Below are positions 17,944 to 26,897 of a DNA stretch of 48,150 bases, one piece after another. The notes below the pieces were generated by a model that searched no databases, was not told the origin of the DNA, and was given only the letters and a program-made list of their open reading frames with translations. The position numbers and the translations under genes were made by a program. The DNA is from Planctomycetota bacterium (GTDB taxonomy: Bacteria > Planctomycetota > Phycisphaerae > UBA1845 > Fen-1342), in contig JACZRH010000002.1 of the NCBI GenBank assembly GCA_022574815.1, positions 1 to 48,150 of the forward strand. Direction: 5' to 3'. Numbering within the stretch: the first letter of the stretch is position 1; the number at the start of each line of letters is the position of its first letter.

Positions 17944-19103
17944 GACAGCTCTCGCATTCGCGCGACCGCGGCCCGGATCCGGTCGAGCTCGACCGTCAGA
18001 GCGAAACGCACGTACCCTTGCCCCGCCGCTCCGAAGCCGGTCCCCGGAATGCAGACCACGGCCGCGTCGTCCAGCAGCTTCATGACCGTCCCCATCGTGT
18101 CCAGGCCTTTCGGGACGCCGGCCCAGATGTAGAACGTCGCTTTGGGCGGCGCCACGCGAAAGCCGATCTCGCGCAGCCCCGACGCGAGGACCTCGGCTCG
18201 CTCGTGATAGAGCTCGCGCAGGTCCAGAATCTCAGGCCGCTCGAAGCCCGCGTAGGCTTCGATCCCCGCCTCCTGGACCGCCGTGAATACACCGCTGTCG
18301 AGGTTGGACTTGATGCGCCCCAGAGCGGCGACCGTGTCGGCGTTGCCGGCGACAAAACCCAGCCGCCAGCCGGTCATGTTGAAGGTCTTGGAAAGCGAGT
18401 GCAGCTCGACGGCGACCTCCTTGGCGCCGTCGATCTCCAGAATGCTGGGCGGTCTTTCGTCGAAGTACATCTCGTTGTAGGCCGCGTCGTGGGCGATGAG
18501 AATGTCGTAGCGGCGGGCGAAAGCGACCGCGTCCTCAAAGAAGCCCCGCGTCGCGACCGCGCCGGTCGGGTTGTTGGGGTAATTCAGGTTTATCAGCGCG
18601 GCCGATCTCGCGACGCCCTCCGGGATGGAAGCAAAGTCCGGTAACCAACGGTTCGCTTCGCTCAGCTCCAGCGTCCACGGCTCGCCGCCCGCGAAGATCG
18701 CCGCGGCGCGGTACACCGGATACCCCGGCTCCGGCACCAGGACGGTTTGCCCGGGATTGACCGCCGCCAGGGGCAGGTGCCCCAGCCCCTCCTTGCTGCC
18801 GATGAGCGCGTGGATTTCGCGTTCGACGTCCAGCGCAACGCCGTAGCGCTGCTCGAAGAACGAGCCGATCTGTTCTCGAAACGCCTGCGACCCGCGACCG
18901 TCGGGATACGGATGGTTCTTCGCGTCCTGGACCGCCCGCGTCATGCGGTCGATGATGAATTGCGGCGTCGGCCGGTCCGGGTCGCCGACGCCGAAGTCGA
19001 TAACGTCTTTACCCGCCGCCAGAAGCTCTTGCTTCTTGCGGACGATCTCGACGAAGAGATAAGGCGGCAGGGATTTCAAACGGTCGGTGGGTCGAAACGG
19101 CAT
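17937..19103 (-). CDS. dapL: LL-diaminopimelate aminotransferase-type enzyme
   Basis: 388 aa from ATG 19103, which has GGAG 5-6 bp upstream and begins with the family-like MPFRPTDRLKSLPPYLF. PLP-dependent fold type I: IDFGVGDPDRPTP, the HPYPDGRGSQAFRE block, NYPNNPTGAVA, DAAYNEMYFDE, and the Schiff-base lysine K239 in SLSKTFNMTGWRLGF. DapL converts tetrahydrodipicolinate directly to LL-diaminopimelate in the lysine/peptidoglycan pathway and is common in planctomycetes and related phyla. Other class I aminotransferases are possible, but the GDPD motif and overall length fit DapL. It heads a minus-strand run with folK, a flavin reductase and a membrane protein. Confidence 0.82.
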   Translation of the reverse strand: MPFRPTDRLKSLPPYLFVEIVRKKQELLAAGKDVIDFGVGDPDRPTPQFIIDRMTRAVQDAKNHPYPDGRGSQAFREQIGSFFEQRYGVALDVEREIHALIGSKEGLGHLPLAAVNPGQTVLVPEPGYPVYRAAAIFAGGEPWTLELSEANRWLPDFASIPEGVARSAALINLNYPNNPTGAVATRGFFEDAVAFARRYDILIAHDAAYNEMYFDERPPSILEIDGAKEVAVELHSLSKTFNMTGWRLGFVAGNADTVAALGRIKSNLDSGVFTAVQEAGIEAYAGFERPEILDLRELYHERAEVLASGLREIGFRVAPPKATFYIWAGVPKGLDTMGTVMKLLDDAAVVCIPGTGFGAAGQGYVRFALTVELDRIRAAVARMRELSW

Positions 19104-19504
19104 GGTTGCTCCGCGTCGGGCGAGGCTGGAATCGCCGGGAAGTCTACGCCTGTGGCGGCAGGCCGACAAGCGGGGCGGCGATCGGGCCGCGGTCGCATTC
19201 CGCTCGGGGCTCCGGTCGGAGGGCAGGGGCCTGGCGCGCCGCGGCGGCCGCGGGGCTGGGGCACTTGCGGCTTGTTCGGCCCCGCGGATTCCTAATATCT
19301 TTCCGTGGATATTGTCCGATAGCACTGGTATTGTGCGAACCTCTTGGATACAATGCGCGGTCTACGATCTAACTGCGGGAACGACGTGAAGCGTCCTTTT
19401 TTCATACGTGTTTCTTCCGCAAAGCGGTACTCCCACACCATGCAAGCCGGCCGGTTTCTGCGCGCGTGTGCCGCGCGCCGCGCCGCGCAGAAAGAGCGGA
19501 GCCA
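19104..19504. other. divergent promoter region (dapL / kor genes)
   Basis: About 400 bp between divergent genes. There are AT-richer patches near 19290-19360, including TACAAT at 19349-19354 on the plus strand, but no matching -35 at proper spacing. The upstream extensions of both genes into this region have non-protein-like composition. Confidence 0.4.
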
Positions 19505-21385
19505 ATGAGCACGGTCACTTCCGAGGGCACCCAAACCCACGGCGAGAGCGCCAAACCCATCGAAGCAATCGAAAGCGCCATAGTGCGGTTCGTCGGCGAC
19601 TCCGGCGACGGGATGCAATTGGCGGGCACGCAATTCACGACCACGTCCGCCGTATTCGGGAACGACATCGCCACTTTTCCCGACTACCCGGCCGAAATCC
19701 GCGCGCCGGCCGGGACGCTGGCCGGCGTCTCGGGCTTCCAGATCAACTTCAGCAGCCGCGACATTCACACCCCCGGCGACAAGGTCAGCGCGCTGATGGC
19801 CATGAATCCGGCGGCGCTGAAGGCCAACATCGCCGACCTCGAGGACGGGGGCTTGTTGATCGTCAACGTCGACGAGTTCAGCGTGCCCAACCTGAAGCGG
19901 GCCCACTACGAGTCCAATCCGCTCGACAGCGACGCATTCGACCGGTATCGGGTCTACAAGATCCCCATCACCAAGCATACCTTTGAAGCGGTCAAGGAGA
20001 CGGGGCTCAGCACCAAGGACGCCTCGCGCTGCAAGAACTTCTACGCTCTAGGCGTGGCGTTCTGGCTCTACGACCGGCCGCTCGAAACGACCCTGGCCTG
20101 GATCAACCAAAAGTTTGCCAAGGTGCCCGCGGTGGCCCAGGCCAATACGCTGGCGCTCAAGGCCGGCTACCACTTCGGCGAGACCGCGGAAATTTTCACG
20201 GTGCGCTACCGGATTCCGCGGGCCAAGCTGGCGCCCGGCAAATACCGCAACCTGACCGGCAACCAAGCCACCGCGCTGGGCCTCATTGCCGCCGCCCGGC
20301 TGGCCGGCAAGCCGCTCTTCTACGGGTCGTATCCGATCACGCCGGCCAGCGACATTCTGCACGAGCTTTCGCTGCACAAGAACTTCGACGTCCGCACGTT
20401 TCAAGCCGAGGACGAGATCGCGGCGATGTGCTCGGTCATCGGCGCCGCCTACGCCGGGGCGATCGCCGTCACTGGAACCAGCGGTCCCGGCATGGCGCTC
20501 AAGCAGGAGGCCATTGGCCTGGCCATGATCACCGAGGTGCCCTGCTTGATCATCAACGCGCAGCGCGGCGGGCCCAGCACCGGGCTGCCCACCAAGACCG
20601 AGCAGGCGGACCTGTGGCAGGCCATCATCGGGCGAAACGGGGAGTGCCCCGTCCCGGTCCTCGCCGCCCGGTCGGCGAGCGACTGCTTCTCGGCGGCGAT
20701 CGAGGCCATTCGCGTCGCCGTCAAATACATGACGCCCGTGATCCTGCTGTCCGACGGATTCATCGCCAGCGGCTCCGAACCGTGGCGAATCCCCGACGCC
20801 GCCGACCTCGAGAAGATCGAGATCAAGCACGCCGACGACGCGGAGACCTTCCAGCCTTACGAGCGCAACGCCGCCGGCTCGCGACCCTGGGCGATCCCCG
20901 GGACTCTGGGCCTGCAACACCGCTTGGGCGGCCTGGAAAAGGCCGACGTCACCGGCGATGTCTGTTACGACCCCGACAACCACCAGCACATGATTGAGCT
21001 GCGGGCCCGCAAGGTCCAAAACGTGGCCAATGACATCGGCGACCAGGAAGTCTTCGGCGAGCCGTCGGGCGACCTGCTGGTCGCGTCCTGGGGCGGGACG
21101 TTCGGGGCGGTGTGGTCCGCCGTCCAGCGGGCCCAGGCCGAGGGACACAAGGTCTCCCACATGCACCTGCGCTGGCTGCTCCCCATGCCGAAGAACACGG
21201 GCGCGATCCTCAAACGATTCAAGAAGATCCTCGTCTGCGAGTTGAACATGGGCCAGTTGCAATTCGTCCTCGGCGGCCACTTCGCCATCGAGAGCGAGGG
21301 CCTGCACAAGGTCCAGGGCCGCCCGTTCATGATCGGTGAAATCCACGAGAAAATCGTCCAAGTCCTTGGAGGCCAAACGCCGTGA
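19505..21385 (+). CDS. korA: 2-oxoacid:ferredoxin oxidoreductase, fused gamma-alpha subunit
   Basis: 626 aa from ATG 19505, with GCGGAG just upstream. The N-terminal gamma-type domain (about 20-205) starts IVRFVGDSGDGMQLAG and includes FPDYPAEIRAPAGTLAGVSG. The alpha-type pyrimidine-binding domain follows (GNQATALGLIAAARLAGK, YGSYPITPASDILHEL, FQAEDEIAAMCSVIGA, GTSGPGMALKQEAIGL) and then domain II. With the beta subunit it oxidatively decarboxylates a 2-oxoacid (most likely 2-oxoglutarate) to acyl-CoA with ferredoxin as electron acceptor. The sequence does not fix the substrate. Its stop overlaps the korB start (GTGA). Confidence 0.92.
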   Translation: MSTVTSEGTQTHGESAKPIEAIESAIVRFVGDSGDGMQLAGTQFTTTSAVFGNDIATFPDYPAEIRAPAGTLAGVSGFQINFSSRDIHTPGDKVSALMAMNPAALKANIADLEDGGLLIVNVDEFSVPNLKRAHYESNPLDSDAFDRYRVYKIPITKHTFEAVKETGLSTKDASRCKNFYALGVAFWLYDRPLETTLAWINQKFAKVPAVAQANTLALKAGYHFGETAEIFTVRYRIPRAKLAPGKYRNLTGNQATALGLIAAARLAGKPLFYGSYPITPASDILHELSLHKNFDVRTFQAEDEIAAMCSVIGAAYAGAIAVTGTSGPGMALKQEAIGLAMITEVPCLIINAQRGGPSTGLPTKTEQADLWQAIIGRNGECPVPVLAARSASDCFSAAIEAIRVAVKYMTPVILLSDGFIASGSEPWRIPDAADLEKIEIKHADDAETFQPYERNAAGSRPWAIPGTLGLQHRLGGLEKADVTGDVCYDPDNHQHMIELRARKVQNVANDIGDQEVFGEPSGDLLVASWGGTFGAVWSAVQRAQAEGHKVSHMHLRWLLPMPKNTGAILKRFKKILVCELNMGQLQFVLGGHFAIESEGLHKVQGRPFMIGEIHEKIVQVLGGQTP

Positions 21386-22398
21386 GTGCCATCGATACGC
21401 CCCTCAAACCCAAGGATTTCAAGAGCGACCAGGAGGTGCGCTGGTGCCCCGGTTGCGGCGACTATTCGATCCTCTCCCAGATGCAGAAGGTGCTCGCCGA
21501 CGTGGGCGCCGAGAAGCACAACACTGTGTTCGTTTCCGGCATCGGCTGCTCCAGCCGCTTTCCGTACTACATGGACACCTACGGGTTTCACGGGATTCAC
21601 GGGCGGGCGGCGTCGATCGCCACCGGCGTGAAGATCGCCAACCCCGACCTGACGGTCTGGGTAATCACCGGGGACGGCGACGGCCTGAGCATCGGCGGGA
21701 ACCACTTCATTCACACCATTCGGCGCAACATCGACCTCAAGATCGTGCTCTTCAACAACCGTATCTATGGGCTGACCAAGGGGCAGTATTCGCCGACCAG
21801 CGAGGTCGGCAAGAAGACGCGTTCGACGCCTTTCGGCTCGATCGACAACCCGATCCATCCGATCGCCGTGGCGCTAGGCGTCGAAGTGACCTTCGTGGCC
21901 CGCTGCGTCGATGTCGACGTGAAGAACATGATTTCGGTCTTGAAGCGCGCTGCGGCGCACAAGGGGACCGCCTTCGTCGAGGTCTATCAGAACTGCAATG
22001 TCTACAACCACATGGCGTTCGCCTACGCGTCGGACAAAAAGACCAAGGATGACCACGTGCTCTATCTCGAGCACGGCAAGCCGATGATCTTCGGCAAGGA
22101 GCGCGATAAGGGCATCCGGCTGAACGGGACGATGCCCGAGGTGGTCGATCTGGGCAGCGGGATCAGCCAGGACGATTTGCTGATCCACGACGAAAAGGCC
22201 GCCGAGCCCACGTTGGCGTACCTGCTCTCGCGCATGCGCTACCCGGATTTCCCCGAGCCGATGGGCGTCTTCCGCGCGCTGGAGGCCCCCACCTACGAAG
22301 CCGTGCTGATGAACCAGATCGAGGAAGCCACCCGTCAGAAAGGCAAAGGCAACCTGAACGAGCTGTTCGGCGCCGGCGACACGTGGGAGGTCAACTGA
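21382..22398 (+). CDS. korB: 2-oxoacid:ferredoxin oxidoreductase, beta subunit
   Basis: 338 aa, GTG start overlapping the korA stop by 4 bp. A TPP-binding beta subunit: WCPGCGDYSIL with CxxC and a later Cys (SGIGCSSRFPYYM) that usually ligate the 4Fe-4S cluster. The TPP/Mg motif is GDGDGLSIGGNHFIHTIRRN with NNRIYGLTKGQYSPTS. Length is typical of two-subunit enzymes where gamma and alpha are fused. No separate ferredoxin-like delta subunit is present nearby. Confidence 0.93.
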   Translation: MSAIDTPLKPKDFKSDQEVRWCPGCGDYSILSQMQKVLADVGAEKHNTVFVSGIGCSSRFPYYMDTYGFHGIHGRAASIATGVKIANPDLTVWVITGDGDGLSIGGNHFIHTIRRNIDLKIVLFNNRIYGLTKGQYSPTSEVGKKTRSTPFGSIDNPIHPIAVALGVEVTFVARCVDVDVKNMISVLKRAAAHKGTAFVEVYQNCNVYNHMAFAYASDKKTKDDHVLYLEHGKPMIFGKERDKGIRLNGTMPEVVDLGSGISQDDLLIHDEKAAEPTLAYLLSRMRYPDFPEPMGVFRALEAPTYEAVLMNQIEEATRQKGKGNLNELFGAGDTWEVN

Positions 22399-22469
22399 CC
22401 CGCGCCGCGCCTCACACCTCACGATCAACGCTCACGTTGCGGCCGCGCGTCGCCCGAAGCCGTTGAGAA

Positions 22470-22787
22470 TCACTCGCCGAGTTGATCGAGCACTTCGGTC
22501 CAGTTCGTAAACCGAATCGCGCGATCGTCGATCCACACGTCGCCGATCGGTTTGGCCATATGGATGCCGTCGTACGCCATGCCGTGGTCGTCGAGCCACT
22601 GCTTGGCGACGCGAAGCTCGGCCCACCCGCGGGCCGTATAGATCACGATCGAGTGACCGGCGTCGCGCAGGCGCTGCAGCGCCTCACGTGCTCCCGGCAT
22701 GGGCTCGGCCAGCGGCCGCTCGAAAGTGCGCTCCTCCGTGCAGATCACGCCGTCGAGATCCACCATGATCGTTTTCGGGCGGCTCAT
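22470..22787 (-). CDS. small HAD-superfamily phosphatase
   Basis: 105 aa from ATG 22787, which has GAGGAG 10 bp upstream; longer versions add only Arg-rich sequence. The HAD motifs are present: D10/D12 in VDLDGVICTEE, the Thr of VIYTARG, the Lys of MAKPIGD and the acidic pair in VWIDDRAIRF. There is no cap domain, so the substrate is probably large or exposed. Similar short proteins occur in sugar-phosphate or nucleotide contexts, but no specific substrate can be assigned. It is transcribed divergently from cmk. Confidence 0.8.
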   Translation of the reverse strand: MSRPKTIMVDLDGVICTEERTFERPLAEPMPGAREALQRLRDAGHSIVIYTARGWAELRVAKQWLDDHGMAYDGIHMAKPIGDVWIDDRAIRFTNWTEVLDQLGE

Positions 22788-23000
22788 CGCTGGTCGTCTC
22801 CTCATGCGTTCGCTCGGTCCCTTCGCGCGGGTCCGCCGGTCCTCGCGCCTTTCCCGTGCCGCGTCCCTGGTTCGAAACACAATCTTGTCGCAATCGCACC
22901 GCGATGTCCACGCCGCACGGACGTAGCGGAGCGCGCCCGCGGGCGTATAATCAAACGGGCGCTCCCGGAATGGTCTCACCTACAGGAAACAGCACACGCG

Positions 23001-23696
23001 ATGATCATCACCATCGACGGACCGGCCGGGTCGGGAAAGAGCACCGCGGCACGAAAGCTGGCGGCGCGGCTGGCGATTCCCTATCTCGACACCGGCGCCA
23101 TGTACCGCGTGGTTACGCTGCTGGCGCTCGAAGACGGCGTCGACCTCAACGATGAGGCCGCCTTAGCTGAGGCGGCGGCCCGCGGCGACTACGACCTCGA
23201 CCTCGGGCCGACGCACATTCGCGCGACGCTGCGCGGCCGCGACGTGAGCGAGGAAATCCGCTCCATGCGGGTCAGCGACCACACCCGCTTCATCGCTGCC
23301 TCGCCCGGCGTGCGGCGTTTGCTGGTCGAGCGACAGCAGGCGATCGGCCGTCGGCTGGGGTCGCTCGTGACCGAGGGACGTGACCAAGGCAGCGTCGCGT
23401 TTCCAGACGCCGACCTCAAATTCTTCGTCGACGCGGACATTCAAAAGCGGGCCGAACGGCGACTGCACGAACTGCTGGCCGACGGCGAGGAAGTGGACCT
23501 CGCACAAGTGCTCGAGAATCTGCGGCAGCGCGACCGCACCGACTCGCAGCGGGCGGTGGCCCCGCTGACCGTCCCCGACGGCGCCATCCGCATCGACACC
23601 AGCGAGCTGTCGATCCACGAAGTCGTCGAGATGATGCTGACGCACATACGCCGCGCCGGCTTGCAAGTGCCCGATGCCGGGCAGCACGATGTCTAG
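23001..23696 (+). CDS. cmk: cytidylate kinase
   Basis: 231 aa from ATG 23001. The P-loop IDGPAGSGKSTAARKLA is at the extreme N-terminus, followed by YLDTGAMYRV (NMP-binding), the insert region, RQQAIGRRLGSLVTEGRDQGSVAFP and the LID RxxRDRTDSQR. It phosphorylates CMP/dCMP using ATP. It overlaps the following plsC gene, an association seen in many bacteria. Confidence 0.95.
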   Translation: MIITIDGPAGSGKSTAARKLAARLAIPYLDTGAMYRVVTLLALEDGVDLNDEAALAEAAARGDYDLDLGPTHIRATLRGRDVSEEIRSMRVSDHTRFIAASPGVRRLLVERQQAIGRRLGSLVTEGRDQGSVAFPDADLKFFVDADIQKRAERRLHELLADGEEVDLAQVLENLRQRDRTDSQRAVAPLTVPDGAIRIDTSELSIHEVVEMMLTHIRRAGLQVPDAGQHDV

Positions 23697-24357
23697 CCGC
23701 ACCGCACCGGAACCGACGCTGGCGCTGGGCTTGCTCTGGCGTGTAGGCCGCGCGCTGTCCCGGGTGCTTTTCCTGCTGGTCTTCCGGGGGCGCGTGTTCG
23801 GGCTTCGGCACGTGCCGCGTTCGGGCGGCGCGCTCGTGGTCTCGAACCACCAGAGCTATCTCGATCCCATGTTCGTCGCGCTGTCGTTCGAGCGCGAGTG
23901 CTGCTTCATGGCCCGCGACAGCCTCTTTCACAACCGGTTCTTTGGCGGACTACTCAAGCGGGTCAATGCGATCCCCCTGAAACGCGGCACGGCCGACCTC
24001 GGCGCGGTCAAGACCTCACTGCGGAATCTCGAGGCGGGCAACATGCTCGTGGTCTTCCCCGAGTCCACCCGCAGCGCCGACGGGGCCATCGGCGAGATGC
24101 AGCACGGCGTGGTCATGCTCGCCCGAAGAGCGCGCGTTCCCATCGTGCCGGCCCTCATCGTCGGCGCTTTCAAGGCCTGGCCCAGACACGCCCGGCTTCC
24201 GCGACCGCGGCCCATCCTCGTTGCGTACGGCGAACCGATCCTCCCGGCGCAGACGAAGGGCCTCGATAACGCCGCCTGCATCAGACTCGTGCGGGAGCGC
24301 CTCATCGAACTCGCACACCGGTACGGCGGCCCGAGCCCGAAAGCGGCGCCTCGCTGA
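23674..24357 (+). CDS. plsC: 1-acyl-sn-glycerol-3-phosphate acyltransferase
   Basis: 227 aa from ATG 23674 (ATG 23689 would be five residues shorter), overlapping cmk. A hydrophobic N-terminal segment (about 15-38) precedes the acyltransferase domain. Block I is SNHQSYLDP (the HX4D motif), block II is KRVNAIPLKRGTADLG, and block III is FPESTRSADG, with Ser in place of the usual Gly. The enzyme acylates lysophosphatidate to phosphatidate at the inner membrane in phospholipid synthesis. Confidence 0.92.
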   Translation: MPGSTMSSRTAPEPTLALGLLWRVGRALSRVLFLLVFRGRVFGLRHVPRSGGALVVSNHQSYLDPMFVALSFERECCFMARDSLFHNRFFGGLLKRVNAIPLKRGTADLGAVKTSLRNLEAGNMLVVFPESTRSADGAIGEMQHGVVMLARRARVPIVPALIVGAFKAWPRHARLPRPRPILVAYGEPILPAQTKGLDNAACIRLVRERLIELAHRYGGPSPKAAPR

Positions 24358-24410
24358 TTGGGTGCGGCCCGTCCAGGCTCCATGCACTACCGGGAGCACA
24401 ATGTGTTGAA

Positions 24411-24480
24411 CGTCATGCTGAGCGAAGCGAAGCATCCGGCCCGGAATCCAGCCAGATTCCTCGCTGCGCTCGGAATGACG
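24411..24480. repeat. REP-like imperfect inverted repeat
   Basis: The left arm CGTCATGCTGAGCGAAGCG begins at 24411, and the right arm ends with CGCTCGGAATGACG at 24480. Over 26 bp the arms match at 21 positions when folded. This type of sequence (GTCAT..GAGCGAAGCGA..) is a widespread dispersed intergenic palindrome in several environmental phyla (general knowledge). It sits between the convergent plsC and PTPS genes, where a transcribed hairpin could form on either strand. Confidence 0.75.
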
Positions 24481-24517
24481 TTGTCCAATCTCTCGTGCTC
24501 CGGGTAGCAACTGTTGA

Positions 24518-24889
24518 CTATGTAGGTCGAAAGCGGGCGACGCAGCCGGGGGCCTCTTCCACCTCCACGCACGCGAGCCCGACGCCGTCCCGCAGGTCGG
24601 TTGACATCTTCCCGGCGATATGGATCGCGACATTCTCCGCCGACGGATTCGTCTCGAGAAACGGCGCGAGCTCGCTGAGGTTGCGATCGTGCATCGCCAA
24701 CAGGACCTCGTCGAGTCGCCGCTGGACCACGGTGAAATCCACGAGCACGCCCATCTCGTCCAACACGTCGCCGCGAAAGGTGACCGAAACGTGCCAATTG
24801 TGCCCGTGCAGCGGCTCGAGCACTCCGTCCGGCATGCGCAATTGATGCGCCGCGGCGAACCATCCTTTGACACAAACCTCGAACGCCAT
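24518..24889 (-). CDS. 6-pyruvoyltetrahydropterin synthase/QueD-family enzyme, PTPS-III-like
   Basis: 123 aa from ATG 24889. A tunnel-fold COG0720 protein: Zn ligands H15 (FAAAHQL), H28 and H30 (EPLHGHNWH), a central LVDFTVVQRRLDE, PSAENVAIHIAGKM and the final EEAPGCVARF. QueD and classical PTPS have a catalytic Cys shortly before HGH. Here that segment (DGVLEPLHGH) has no Cys but a Glu (E25), the substitution associated with PTPS-III, which makes the FolK substrate and bypasses FolB. I therefore favour a folate role, though QueD (queuosine) is the default annotation. It is a single gene convergent with plsC. Confidence 0.82.
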   Translation of the reverse strand: MAFEVCVKGWFAAAHQLRMPDGVLEPLHGHNWHVSVTFRGDVLDEMGVLVDFTVVQRRLDEVLLAMHDRNLSELAPFLETNPSAENVAIHIAGKMSTDLRDGVGLACVEVEEAPGCVARFRPT

Positions 24890-25123
24890 CGAGCACCCGA
24901 TTCTTGGTTTTTCTCTCAAAGCCCGTCAAGAACAATACGGCGTAATGGGTTCGCTCCTGACCCAAGACAGAGTAAATACCTGCACACGCCCTCTTCGGCA
25001 AATCGCTGGAATCGGTAACGGGCCCCTCGGAAGATCCGCTCGGCCGGCCGGGGCGCATCGCCCGAGACTGAACGAGCCGCACTGCGAACCCGATAAAGTC
25101 CAATGGCCCTTCACGGGAAAGCT

Positions 25124-25414
25124 ATGATTGAAACGGTGACATGGCCTGCCCGGCGGCGTCGCAGCGTGCGTAGCGCTGCGCCGCTTTCGCCGAACGGCCG
25201 GCGCAACGCCCGCGGAAGCAAAGCTGTCATAACCTGCTTCGCATTGCTGAGTTGCGCCGCCGCGGGTTGTGCAACATCGGACGCACCCGGCTACAATCCC
25301 TATGCGAGGCCGGACTCCGAGCCGACGATTCTCGAACGGGCCGACGCTTTTATGGATGGGCTCGGCAACGCGGTCGATGGCTTGGACCAACGAATGGAGA
25401 ACGCCGTCTATTGA
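25124..25414 (+). CDS. small putative lipoprotein
   Basis: About 96 aa; ATG 25103 would add seven residues. After a basic, rather long N-region comes a hydrophobic segment VITCFALLSCAAAGC, ending in a lipobox-like AAGC. The mature part (about 50 aa) is acidic, with YNPYARPDSEPTI and a helical end ADAFMDGLGNAVDGLDQRM. No known family is recognised. The unusually long N-region makes the start and the lipidation uncertain. Confidence 0.55.
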   Translation: MIETVTWPARRRRSVRSAAPLSPNGRRNARGSKAVITCFALLSCAAAGCATSDAPGYNPYARPDSEPTILERADAFMDGLGNAVDGLDQRMENAVY

Positions 25415-25500
25415 GTGATGCCGGCGTTTCGCCCCAATGGGCCGGGTTCAAGCTCCACTCGACCGATCGGGCCTGACGCGACCGTGTTTGCGGGATTGCG

Positions 25501-26361
25501 ATGCGGATCTGCTATTCCAGCGACTTTCACGGGCAGATCAGCCTCTACGACCAGTTCGACGACCTCGTCCACGCCCAAAAGCCGAATCTCGTCATCCTCG
25601 GCGGCGACATGCTGCCGGACGGCGATCCGGACGACCCCATCACGCCGCAAGTCGCGTTCGTCCACGACGAGTACATGCGACGGATCAATTCCTGGCAGAA
25701 CGCGGCGCCGGGATTGGCGGTCGCCTGCGTCCTCGGCAACCACGACTGGATCTGTTCGCGCATGGCGCTTCAGAACTACCACGACGCCGGGCGCATCGTG
25801 CTGCTCGATCACCGACAGGCCTGGCACTACGACGGCGTCGCGTTCCTGGGCTATTCCAAATCGCCTCCTACGCCGCACTGGGTCAAAGACCTCGAACGCC
25901 TCGACCTGCCCGACTCGCCGCTGCCCGCCTCGGGCGGCACGGTCTGGGATCCCGGCGCGCAATGCGTGTTCGAAGCGCGGCCCGAAGAGCATTTCGGCAC
26001 GCAGCCGTCCATTGAGACCGAACTCGCAGCGGCAGCGCGGATCGAGGGGCCTTGGATCTTCGTGTGTCACGCCCCGCCGCACGGCACCAAGCTCGACCGC
26101 CTGCCGAGCGTCGAATACCCGATCGGCTCGCGAGCGGTGCGCGACTTCATCCAATCGCGCCAGCCGATGTGTGCCTTGCACGGCCACGTCCACGAGTCGC
26201 CCGGTTTCACCGGGAGCCACATCGATCACATTGGCCGGTCGTTGTGCGTGAATCCCGGGCAGAGCCTCGACAACCTGCACGCCGTCCTGTTCGATTCGGA
26301 CGACCCGGCCGGCACGCTGCGCCACACGGTTTTCGCCGAAGCGCCCGCTTCACGTCCATGA
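25501..26361 (+). CDS. calcineurin-like metallophosphoesterase
   Basis: 286 aa. All dimetal-site motifs are visible in order: SSDFHG (D/H), LGGDMLPDGDP, LGNHDW, then VCHAPPHGT and LHGHVHESPG. The fold hydrolyses phosphomono- or diesters in the cytoplasm; the family member cannot be pinned down from sequence alone. Its last codons overlap the aroK start (ATGA), so the two are probably co-translated. Confidence 0.88.
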   Translation: MRICYSSDFHGQISLYDQFDDLVHAQKPNLVILGGDMLPDGDPDDPITPQVAFVHDEYMRRINSWQNAAPGLAVACVLGNHDWICSRMALQNYHDAGRIVLLDHRQAWHYDGVAFLGYSKSPPTPHWVKDLERLDLPDSPLPASGGTVWDPGAQCVFEARPEEHFGTQPSIETELAAAARIEGPWIFVCHAPPHGTKLDRLPSVEYPIGSRAVRDFIQSRQPMCALHGHVHESPGFTGSHIDHIGRSLCVNPGQSLDNLHAVLFDSDDPAGTLRHTVFAEAPASRP

Positions 26362-26873
26362 AGAATCTGGTCCTGATCGGCCTACGCGGCAGCGGCAAGA
26401 GCACGGTCGGCCGCGCGCTGGCGGAGCAGCTCGGCCGGCGTTTCGTGGACACCGACGAGCAAATCGAACTGGAGCAGCACCTCACCGTGGCGAAGCTCTT
26501 CGAAACCGAAGGGGAGCCCGCATTTCGAGTGCTCGAATCGAACGTCATCGAGCGGTTCGCCGCCGGCTCCGGCCAGGTGATCGCCGTTGGCGGCGGTGCC
26601 GTGCTCGTTGCTGCAAATCGCGACCGATTGCGAGCGGCCGGGACGTGCGTCTGGCTGACGGCGTCGGACGCCGAGCTGCACCGGCGGGTGGCTTCGGACC
26701 CGCGAACGGCCTCGTTGCGGCCGGCCCTGACCGACGCTACGGCACTGGAGGAAATCGGTCGGCTTCATCAAGAGCGCGCCCCGCTCTACGCGGAAGTGGC
26801 CCATCACTGCGTGGACACCACTGGGCGCGATGTGGGGCAGGTGGTAGAAGCTGTGCTGGCCGTTCTGGACTGA
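26358..26873 (+). CDS. aroK: shikimate kinase
   Basis: 171 aa, ATG 26358 overlapping the previous stop by 4 bp. P-loop LIGLRGSGKSTVGRALA, shikimate-binding VDTDEQIE, FETEGEPAFRVLES, the GGGAVL motif and the LID region TASLRPALTD. It phosphorylates shikimate at O-3 in the chorismate pathway. Short spacing to the prepilin peptidase (24 bp) suggests a continuing operon. Confidence 0.93.
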   Translation: MKNLVLIGLRGSGKSTVGRALAEQLGRRFVDTDEQIELEQHLTVAKLFETEGEPAFRVLESNVIERFAAGSGQVIAVGGGAVLVAANRDRLRAAGTCVWLTASDAELHRRVASDPRTASLRPALTDATALEEIGRLHQERAPLYAEVAHHCVDTTGRDVGQVVEAVLAVLD

Positions 26874-26897
26874 CGCGACCGATCCGCGGAACAGCGC

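Noticed and set aside
19349-19354. TACAAT as promoter of the kor genes
   Set aside because: No -35 hexamer at 16-18 bp; kept only as a remark in the intergenic entry.
24387-25103. 238-codon minus-strand open frame overlapping the PTPS gene
   Set aside because: Reads through the REP-like repeat and is out of frame with the conserved PTPS motifs.
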